Assembly: GCA_002418465.1 (NCBI GenBank)
Contig: DIEE01000201.1
Span: 278 to 13,785 of the forward strand
Length of the DNA: 13,508 bases
Direction: 5' to 3'
From: Pseudomonas sp. UBA5782
GTDB lineage: Bacteria; Pseudomonadota; Gammaproteobacteria; Pseudomonadales; Pseudomonadaceae
The notes under the pieces were generated by a model, which did not search any database, was not told where the DNA came from, and saw only the letters and a list, made by a program, of their open reading frames with translations. Within the stretch, counting starts at the first letter, position 1. Every line of letters starts with the position of its first letter. Position numbers and translations under genes: made by a program. Below are positions 6,490-11,470 of this stretch, in pieces.

Positions 6490-7314
6490 ATGGGCACCCT
6501 CTCGGTCAATCAGAACAAACTGCAGAAACGCCTGCGTCGCCAGGCCGGCGAAGCCATCGCCGACTTCAACATGATCGAGGACGGCGACAAGGTGATGGTC
6601 TGCCTGTCCGGCGGCAAGGACAGCTACACCATGCTCGACATCCTTCTTTATCTGCAGAAGGTGGCGCCGATCCGTTTCGAGATCGTCGCGGTGAACATGG
6701 ACCAGAAGCAGCCGGGCTTCCCCGAGCACGTGCTGCCCGCCTACCTGGAGTCGATCGGCGTCGAGTATCACATCGTCGAGAAGGACACCTACTCGGTGGT
6801 GAAGGAGAAGATCCCCGAGGGCAAGACCACCTGCTCGCTGTGCTCGCGCCTGCGTCGCGGCACGCTGTACACCTTTGCCGACGAGATCGGCGCGACCAAG
6901 ATGGCGCTGGGGCACCACCGCGACGACATCCTCGAAACCTTCTTCCTCAACATGTTCTACGGCGGCACGCTCAAGGCGATGCCGCCCAAGCTGCGCGCCG
7001 ATGACGGCCGCAACGTGGTGATCCGCCCGCTGGCGTACTGCAACGAGAAGGACATCGAGGCGTACTCGCAGCTCAAGGAGTTCCCGATCATCCCGTGCAA
7101 CCTCTGCGGCTCGCAGGAAAACCTGCAACGCCAGGTGGTCAAGGAGATGCTCGTGGAGTGGGAGCGCAAGTCGCCGGGGCGTACCGAGATCATGTTCCGC
7201 GCCTTGCAGAACGTGGTGCCGTCGCAACTGGCCGACCGCAACCTGTTCGACTTCACCAACCTGCGCATCGACGAGAGCGCCACGCCGCGCTTCCTCGACG
7301 TGATGAACCTGTAA
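6490..7314 (+). CDS. ttcA: tRNA 2-thiocytidine(32) synthetase TtcA
   Basis: TtcA is a cytoplasmic Fe-S enzyme that activates cytidine 32 of certain tRNAs with ATP and replaces oxygen with sulfur. The 274-residue protein has the PP-loop ATPase motif SGGKDS at residues 40-45. It has the cluster/sulfur cysteines C115 and C118 (CSLCSRLRRG) and C203 (plus C206) in CNLCGSQ, matching E. coli C122, C125 and C213. GHHRDDILETFFLNMFYGG is another clear signature. An in-frame ATG exists 36 bases upstream at 6454. It overlaps a -10-like TAAAAT (6450-6455), so 6490 is preferred, although its ribosome site is weak. The gene heads a likely three-gene unit with a lipoprotein and a glycosylase-like gene. Confidence 0.97.
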   Translation: MGTLSVNQNKLQKRLRRQAGEAIADFNMIEDGDKVMVCLSGGKDSYTMLDILLYLQKVAPIRFEIVAVNMDQKQPGFPEHVLPAYLESIGVEYHIVEKDTYSVVKEKIPEGKTTCSLCSRLRRGTLYTFADEIGATKMALGHHRDDILETFFLNMFYGGTLKAMPPKLRADDGRNVVIRPLAYCNEKDIEAYSQLKEFPIIPCNLCGSQENLQRQVVKEMLVEWERKSPGRTEIMFRALQNVVPSQLADRNLFDFTNLRIDESATPRFLDVMNL

Positions 7315-7340
7315 CGACGACTTCTATAGGGAGGGTGCGC

Positions 7341-7835
7341 ATGCGCGCCGTGCTGCTATTGCTGGGATGCCTGTTGCTGTCCGCCTGCGGCGGTTCCTCC
7401 GACGAGGGGCACCTGACCCTGAAGCTCGACGGCAAGCCGATGACCTTCAACGGGCCGCTGAACGCGCAGATGGGCGAAAGCCGCGAGCATCTGGTGATCG
7501 GCGGCTATCACACGGGTTCCCCGGAAAGCTACGACATCGAGCTGTGGACCCTGGGCAAGCGCATCGAGCCGGGCACCTATGCGCTGCCTGCGTCCAAGCT
7601 GATCAGCCGCTACGCGATCCAGCAGCCGAAGGACAGCAAGAGTCGCGGCACCACGATCTGGTCGGCGTTTCGCCCCGACGAAGACGTCTTCAGCCTGACC
7701 ATCGACTCGATCGACGACTGGGGCGTGAAGGGCCACTTCAGTGGCCGCATTCAACTGCTCGGCAGCAAGGGCACCGCGTTCATGGACGTCAGCGACGGCA
7801 GCTTCGCCGCGCCCTACAAACTGCAAACCCACTGA
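7341..7835 (+). CDS. Small lipoprotein of unknown function
   Basis: The 164-residue product begins with a short lipoprotein signal peptide (MRAVLLLLGCLLLSAC) whose lipobox LSAC places the lipidated cysteine at C16. A Gly/Ser linker leads into a roughly 140-residue soluble domain. This domain is rich in beta-type alternation (HLTLKLDGKPMTFNG, YDIELWTLGK, FSLTIDSIDDW, HFSGRIQLLG) and so probably forms a small beta sandwich or barrel in the periplasm. I do not recognise the family. The GGGAGG ribosome site (7329-7334) strongly supports the start. It sits 26 bases after ttcA and 15 before the next gene, so it is probably cotranscribed. No functional link with tRNA thiolation is evident. Confidence 0.85.
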   Translation: MRAVLLLLGCLLLSACGGSSDEGHLTLKLDGKPMTFNGPLNAQMGESREHLVIGGYHTGSPESYDIELWTLGKRIEPGTYALPASKLISRYAIQQPKDSKSRGTTIWSAFRPDEDVFSLTIDSIDDWGVKGHFSGRIQLLGSKGTAFMDVSDGSFAAPYKLQTH

Positions 7836-7850
7836 GACCGGCGATCCCCG

Positions 7851-8522
7851 ATGCGCGACTACAAATGGCTGCACGAGTACTGCCTGAACCGTTTCGGTTC
7901 GGCCGAGGCGCTGGAAGCGCGCCTGCCGCAGCCGCTGAGCGCCGCCCAGCTGCGTGCGTTCGGTGATGACCGCTACCTGTCGATGATCAGCCTGCGGGTC
8001 TTCCGCGCCGGGCTCAAGCACAGCCTGGTGGACGCCAAGTGGCCGGCCTTCGAGCAGGTGTTCTTCGGCTTCGATCCGCAAAAGGTGGTGCTGATGGGCG
8101 CCGAGCACCTCGAGCGGCTGATGCAGGACGCGCGGCTGATCCGTCACCTCGGCAAGCTCAAGAGCGTGCCGCGCAACGCGCAGATGATCCTCGACGTGGC
8201 GCGCGAGAAGGGCTCGTTCGGCGCGCTGATCGCCGACTGGCCGGAGAGCGATATCGTCGGCCTGTGGACCTATCTGAAGAAGCACGGCAACCAGCTCGGC
8301 GGGCTCTCCGCGCCGCGCTTCCTGCGCATGATCGGCAAGGACACCTTCATCCCCAGCGACGACATGGTGGCCGCGCTCAAGGCGCAGGAGGTGATCGACA
8401 AGGCGCCGACCAGCCAGAAGGACCTCGCCGCCGTGCAGGCCGCGTTCAACGCCTGGCACGAAGAAAGTGGTCGGCCGCTCTGCCAGCTCTCGGTGATGCT
8501 GGCGCACACGGTCAATCACTGA
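7851..8522 (+). CDS. DNA-3-methyladenine glycosylase I-like protein (divergent)
   Basis: The 223-residue protein resembles the Tag family of helix-hairpin-helix base-excision glycosylases across its core. Residues about 43-62 (LSMISLRVFRAGLKHS...) match the LEGFQAGLSW region. Residues 64-79 match the W..F...F..FDP..V region, and the later IRHLGKLKSVPRNA and EKGSF segments are also family-like. However, the residues that define Tag are not conserved. The base-recognition glutamate (E38 in E. coli) aligns with R49 and the adjacent tryptophan (W46) with H57. The N-terminal zinc-binding Cys/His and C-terminal HxxxC zinc ligands are not apparent. Glycosylase activity on 3-methyladenine is therefore doubtful. 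It may be a subfamily with a different substrate or a DNA-binding role. It is 15 bases after the lipoprotein gene, with a weak ribosome site. Confidence 0.8.
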   Translation: MRDYKWLHEYCLNRFGSAEALEARLPQPLSAAQLRAFGDDRYLSMISLRVFRAGLKHSLVDAKWPAFEQVFFGFDPQKVVLMGAEHLERLMQDARLIRHLGKLKSVPRNAQMILDVAREKGSFGALIADWPESDIVGLWTYLKKHGNQLGGLSAPRFLRMIGKDTFIPSDDMVAALKAQEVIDKAPTSQKDLAAVQAAFNAWHEESGRPLCQLSVMLAHTVNH

Positions 8523-8602
8523 GACGGGTAGGGCGGATTGCCGCATCTGTTTGAACCGTTCGTCGCCGGAAAAATCGCGAATCCATCACGGTGCGATTTA
8601 GC

Positions 8603-8616
8603 GTCACTAAAATGAC
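8603..8616. promoter_or_regulatory. Short palindrome GTCA-N6-TGAC containing a -10-like TAAAAT
   Basis: The arms GTCA (8603-8606) and TGAC (8613-8616) flank an A/T-rich centre that includes TAAAAT (8608-8613). CACTAAAATG resembles the left half and centre of NtrC-type sites. No good -35 hexamer lies at the right distance, so this is a possible operator or weak promoter element only. Confidence 0.25.
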
Positions 8617-8646
8617 ACCCGGCGGCAGCCCCCAGCGCAGCGGCGT

Positions 8647-8663
8647 TGCACTCCAACGGTGCA
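8647..8663. promoter_or_regulatory. Palindrome matching the NtrC-site pattern TGCACY-N5-GGTGCA
   Basis: The 17 bases read TGCACT, five bases CCAAC, then GGTGCA, and one more T/A pair flanks each side. This matches the enterobacterial NtrC (NRI) recognition pattern TGCAC(Y)N5(R)GTGCA as I know it. It lies 153 bases before the NlpC/P60 gene at 8816. A search by eye for a sigma-54 promoter (GG-N10-GC) between here and the gene found none with correct spacing. Activation by NtrC is therefore unproven and the match may be chance or another regulator's site. Confidence 0.35.
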
Positions 8664-8723
8664 AAACCGGTAGTGCGGCAGGGGTGAAAATGATCAAGCG
8701 CGGTTAGATGTTTCGTCGAATCT

Positions 8724-8751
8724 CTGACGTCACATTTGGTTCCATTAAATT
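8724..8751 (+). promoter_or_regulatory. Possible promoter of the NlpC/P60 tandem, overlapping palindromes
   Basis: CTGACG (8724-8729) and TAAATT (8746-8751), 16 bases apart, each match four of six positions of the sigma-70 hexamers. The segment is markedly AT-richer than its surroundings. It would place the RNA start about 58 bases before the ATG at 8816. The perfect 8-bp palindrome TGACGTCA (8725-8732) overlaps the -35. CATTTG/CAAATG arms (8733-8738, 8754-8759) flank the -10. Either could be an operator. The call rests on pattern only. Confidence 0.3.
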
Positions 8752-8815
8752 TGCAAATGGATGCTCTAGAAGGCATAGTCCGGCCGTCTTCAACTTTCCC
8801 GACACGGCCGTGCCC

Positions 8816-9487
8816 ATGCTTAAGCGCTTCGCACCCCTCGTGCCTTTGGCTCTGTTACTCGTAGTCACCGGTTGCGCCACCACCTCGTCAACTTCGCTGC
8901 AAACCGAGTCGAACCAGTCGCTGCCGGTTCACACCCGCAGCTCCACCGCTGCCGAGTCGATTTTCGCCAACGTCGATGTCGATGCCCAGAGCGAAACCAG
9001 CAGCGAGAACGACGCTGTCGAGCAACCCGCGCATTTCAGCGCCGAAAAATCCTACAAGCTGCCGGACCTTGCCGACAGCATCCTCGAACGCGGCTTCGAG
9101 CTGGTCGGCACGCCGTACCGCTTCGGTGGCCTGAGCGAGAAAACCGGTTTCGACTGCAGCGGTTTCGTTGGTTTCCTGTTCCGCGAAGAGGCGGGCATCC
9201 AGCTGCCGCGTTCGACCCGCGAACTGATCAACCTGGACGCACCGCTGGTGGCGCGCAACGACCTCAAGCCGGGCGACATCATCCTCTTCAACAACCGTGG
9301 CCGTGGCCGCGTGTCCCACGCCGGCATCTACATCGGCGACGACCAGTTCATCCATTCCTCCAGCCGTCGCAGCGGTGGCGTGCGCGTCGACAGCCTCGAC
9401 GATCGCTACTGGCGTTCCAGCTTCATGGAAGGCAAGCGCGTACTGGTCGCCCAGACTTCCCTGGCGAAGAACAGCTACCACCCTTGA
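8816..9487 (+). CDS. NlpC/P60-family lipoprotein, putative peptidoglycan endopeptidase (first copy)
   Basis: The 223-residue product starts with a lipoprotein signal peptide (lipobox VTGC, lipidated C20). A roughly 60-residue Ser/Glu/Asp-rich linker follows, then an NlpC/P60 cysteine peptidase domain from about residue 86. Catalytic residues are C114 in GFDCSGF, H168 in VSHAGIYIG and the likely third residue H180 in QFIH. GTPYRFGG precedes the nucleophile as in MepS (Spr)-type enzymes, which cut meso-DAP-containing peptide crosslinks. The protein probably sits in the outer membrane facing the periplasm. The ATG at 8816 is chosen because the signal peptide begins there. An in-frame ATG at 8708 would add 36 residues with no signal-peptide character. 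The ribosome site is weak. A second NlpC/P60 gene follows after 78 bases. Confidence 0.92.
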   Translation: MLKRFAPLVPLALLLVVTGCATTSSTSLQTESNQSLPVHTRSSTAAESIFANVDVDAQSETSSENDAVEQPAHFSAEKSYKLPDLADSILERGFELVGTPYRFGGLSEKTGFDCSGFVGFLFREEAGIQLPRSTRELINLDAPLVARNDLKPGDIILFNNRGRGRVSHAGIYIGDDQFIHSSSRRSGGVRVDSLDDRYWRSSFMEGKRVLVAQTSLAKNSYHP

Positions 9488-9498
9488 TCCCATGCGCC

Positions 9499-9518
9499 AC
9501 CCGGGCTTGCGTCCGGGT
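9499..9518 (+). terminator. GC-rich stem-loop between the two NlpC/P60 genes (weak attenuator candidate)
   Basis: ACCCGGGC (9499-9506) and GTCCGGGT (9511-9518) can form an 8-bp stem with one G-U pair and the loop TTGC, 11 bases after the first gene's stop. No U-tract follows. It is therefore more likely an mRNA-stabilising or partial attenuation structure than an efficient terminator. Confidence 0.35.
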
Positions 9519-9565
9519 CGGGCTGTCGGCAGAGTAGCCGCACTCAGGATAAGGATCGCCTCGCC

Positions 9566-10093
9566 ATGGCCTTTGCGGCTCGCCTCTCGCTGATACTCTT
9601 CGCCGCTCTACTCGGTGCCTGCGCCAGCAGTCCGCCGCCCTCGGCACCCCAGCCGGTCTTCGTCGATCCCACCGCGCAATTCTCGCCCAGCTCCGATGAC
9701 GTGCTGTTCCGCGCGATCGGCCTGGTCGGCACACCTTATCGCTACGGCGGCAACACGCCGGACAGCGGCTTCGATTGCAGTGGCCTGATCGGTTTCGTCT
9801 ACCGCGACGCCGCCGGCATCAAGCTGCCGCGTTCCACGGGCGAGCTGGTCAGGCTGCGTGCGCCGAGCGTGGAGCAGAGCGCGCTGCAGCCGGGCGACCT
9901 GCTGTTCTTCGCCACCAGCGGCGGGCGTACCGTCAGTCATGCCGGCATCTACGTCGGCGAAGGGCGTTTCGTGCATGCGCCGTCCAGCGGCGGCACCGTG
10001 CGCCTGGACAAGCTGGCCGATGCCTACTGGCAGAAGACCTACCTGAGCGCCAAACGCGTGCTCGACGGCGATCACCTCGCACGCAATCCCTGA
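9566..10093 (+). CDS. NlpC/P60-family lipoprotein, putative peptidoglycan endopeptidase (second copy)
   Basis: The 175-residue protein has a lipoprotein signal peptide (lipobox LGAC, C19) and a short Pro-rich linker. An NlpC/P60 domain follows from about residue 45: GTPYRYGG, nucleophile C71 in GFDCSGL, H125 in VSHAGIYVG and H137 in RFVH. It is clearly paralogous to the preceding gene (shared LPRST, QPGD/KPGD and AYW/RYW blocks), but it lacks that gene's long acidic linker. AAGGA (9551-9555) precedes the ATG by 10 bases. It is likely cotranscribed with the first copy. Both would act on cell-wall peptides at the outer membrane; which bond each cuts cannot be told from sequence. Confidence 0.93.
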   Translation: MAFAARLSLILFAALLGACASSPPPSAPQPVFVDPTAQFSPSSDDVLFRAIGLVGTPYRYGGNTPDSGFDCSGLIGFVYRDAAGIKLPRSTGELVRLRAPSVEQSALQPGDLLFFATSGGRTVSHAGIYVGEGRFVHAPSSGGTVRLDKLADAYWQKTYLSAKRVLDGDHLARNP

Positions 10094-10133
10094 TCGATTG
10101 CACCTCCCCCGCCGGCAACCCTGGGGCCTGCCC

Positions 10134-10964
10134 TCAGCCCGTGCGCGCAGCGCCGGGGAGCGGCCACTCCAGATCGAAATGCGAGCCCAGGACGAACTGG
10201 CCGTCGACCCAGTCCCAGCGCTCCACGCAGGCCTGCTTGCTGCCCGCGGCGCCGATGCGCAGGCGATTGAACGAGTTCGGCGAGGTGCCGCGGACCCGTG
10301 ACGACAGCGTGGTGCCGGCCTGCACCATCCAGATTTCCCGCGACAGCTGCGGGTACTGCTTGCTCAGCGGCAGCACGTACGGCAGGTGGATGTGTCCGCC
10401 CAATACCAGATCCAGCCCGGCATCGGCCCAGCGGCCGAGTGCCTGCGCGGCGTTGTGCTGAAGGTTGCTCAGGTCGCTGCTGACCATCGCGCCGAACGGC
10501 TGGTGCGCCACCACCATGCGCAGCTTGCCGGGCGCCGAGGTGCGCAGCCGCTGGCAGACGCGACGCACCTGTTCGTTGGTCACCAGGCCGTCCTTGTGCC
10601 GCCGCGGCGCGGTGGTGTTGAGGCCGATCACCAGCAGTTCGTCGTTCTCGAACACCGGTTCCAGGTCCTTGCCGAAATGCCGCCGGTAGTTGGCGTAGGG
10701 CCGCAGGAAGCGCTCGACGAGGTTGTACAGCGGGATGTCGTGGTTGCCCGGAATCACCAGGGTGTTGGGGATGCCGTAGCCTTCCAGGCGCTGGATGAAC
10801 GCCTGCGCGGCGGCGAACTGTTCCTCGCGCGCGCGCTGGGTGATGTCGCCGGAAAGGATCAGCAGGTCGGCGCCGTGTTCGCGCACATGATCTTCCAGTG
10901 CGGCCATCACCTCGGGCAGCTCGGTGCCGAAGTGGGTGTCGGAGATTTGTAGGATCGTCGTCAT
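10134..10964 (-). CDS. Calcineurin-like metallophosphoesterase
   Basis: The 276-residue cytoplasmic protein has the complete dinuclear-metal motif set: D9 and H11 (SDTHFG), D40 (SGDI), N74-H75 (PGNHD), H154 (VAHQP) and H191/H193 (GGHIH). The overall order fits class III cyclic-nucleotide phosphodiesterase/CpdA-like enzymes. The substrate is not determined by these motifs. MTTILQISDTHFG is a typical family start, so 10964 is preferred. The frame stays open upstream to 11324, but that stretch is antisense to the riboswitch and should not be coding. The ribosome site is weak (AGG about 12 bases away). It converges on the second NlpC/P60 gene with a 40-base gap and is divergent from the B12-regulated btuB. 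Confidence 0.9.
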   Translation of the reverse strand: MTTILQISDTHFGTELPEVMAALEDHVREHGADLLILSGDITQRAREEQFAAAQAFIQRLEGYGIPNTLVIPGNHDIPLYNLVERFLRPYANYRRHFGKDLEPVFENDELLVIGLNTTAPRRHKDGLVTNEQVRRVCQRLRTSAPGKLRMVVAHQPFGAMVSSDLSNLQHNAAQALGRWADAGLDLVLGGHIHLPYVLPLSKQYPQLSREIWMVQAGTTLSSRVRGTSPNSFNRLRIGAAGSKQACVERWDWVDGQFVLGSHFDLEWPLPGAARTG

Positions 10965-11102
10965 GGGCGAAACAGCACCTGCCTTGGCCTCGTTCGGGAG
11001 TCGTATCAAGGGTTTCGATAGGCGCGCCGCGGAAAAAGTCCCCGGCAGCGGGCAAATCATCATCGCCGATCGCCTGAGGCAGGCCCAGTGCGGCGCCGGC
11101 GA

Positions 11103-11131
11103 TTGACGCGTTCCGGCCCAGCCTCTACCCT
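11103..11131 (+). promoter_or_regulatory. Sigma-70-type promoter for the cobalamin riboswitch/btuB transcript
   Basis: TTGACG (11103-11108) and TACCCT (11126-11131) are separated by 17 bases. The -35 matches five of six consensus positions and the -10 keeps the key T, A and final T. The predicted RNA start, near 11138, falls immediately before the first conserved element of the riboswitch aptamer. That placement supports the call independently of the hexamers. Confidence 0.6.
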
Positions 11132-11140
11132 GCGCGGCTT

Positions 11141-11341
11141 GCTTCAGGTGCCCCTCGACGCAGTCGACGGGGTGAAACAGGGAAGCCGGTGCGTTCGCGT
11201 CGTTCATCGACGCCGACCATTCCGGCGCTGCCCCCGCAACGGTAGGCGAGTTGTGCGACCGCGTTGACCACTGTGCTCTGCATGGGAAGGTGCGTTCGCC
11301 GGAACCGACGGTTCCCCCTCGCAAGCCCGGAGACCGGCCTG
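11141..11341 (+). promoter_or_regulatory. Cobalamin (B12) riboswitch aptamer
   Basis: The conserved blocks of the cobalamin riboswitch appear in order. P1 closes with CAGG (11145-11148) and CCTG (11338-11341). A P2 hairpin follows, with arms 11151-11159 and 11163-11172. Next are GGGTGAAACAGGGAAGCCGGT (11170-11190), GCTGCCCCCGCAACGGTA (11227-11244) and the B12-box core CCACTG (11268-11273). CATGGGAAGG (11281-11290) and AGCCCGGAGACCGGCC (11324-11339) complete the set. These are diagnostic of adenosylcobalamin-type aptamers of proteobacteria. It lies directly upstream of btuB, so excess B12 should lower receptor production. Confidence 0.95.
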
Positions 11342-11358
11342 TCGCAGTTCACGGCATC

Positions 11359-11470
11359 GCGGAGGGCGTTGCTGGGCGTGACTGCCGTTGTTGCTGCCGT
11401 TGCGTTGCCGCTCTCCGCCGCCTTTCCCTGCTTATGTCGTGCGGGTGGCACGGCGGAGACCCAATCCTTG
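11359..11470 (+). promoter_or_regulatory. Riboswitch expression platform: kissing loop and Shine-Dalgarno sequestrator
   Basis: CCGTTGCG (11397-11404) is perfectly complementary over 8 nt to CGCAACGG (11235-11242) in the L5 region of the aptamer. This is the L5-L13 kissing loop typical of cobalamin riboswitches. Next, TCTCCGCCG (11412-11420) pairs perfectly over 9 nt with CGGCGGAGA (11451-11459), which contains the GGAG ribosome site. GCGGAG (11359-11364) can compete for the same anti-Shine-Dalgarno segment by pairing with CTCCGC (11413-11418). No U-tract terminator is present. Control is therefore most likely at translation initiation. The pairings are seen directly; the switching model is inference. 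Confidence 0.75.

Noticed and set aside
6376..7227. 283-codon minus-strand frame opposite ttcA
   Set aside because: It is a shadow frame. TtcA on the plus strand has a complete PP-loop and cysteine motifs.
8531..8542. Short GCGG/CCGC hairpin after the glycosylase-like gene as a terminator
   Set aside because: The stem is only four base pairs and no T-tract follows.
7356..8546. 396-codon minus-strand open frame across the lipoprotein and glycosylase-like genes
   Set aside because: Both plus-strand genes have recognisable signals (lipobox, strong ribosome site, family motifs). The antisense product is His/Gln/Arg-rich and resembles nothing.
8738..8754. Possible sigma-54 promoter TTGG...TTGC
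   Set aside because: The GG and GC are 13 bases apart, not 10, so the spacing is wrong for RpoN.
8708..8815. Upstream ATG for the first NlpC/P60 gene
   Set aside because: It would put 36 polar residues before a complete lipoprotein signal peptide. The segment is AT-rich promoter-like DNA.
10965..11324. N-terminal extension of the metallophosphoesterase
   Set aside because: It is antisense to the btuB promoter and riboswitch. Family members begin at the MTTILQISDTHFG position.
11264..11467. N-terminal extension of btuB from TTG 11264
   Set aside because: It would start inside the riboswitch B12-box region and translate the aptamer. The ribosome site, sequestrator and signal peptide all point to 11468.
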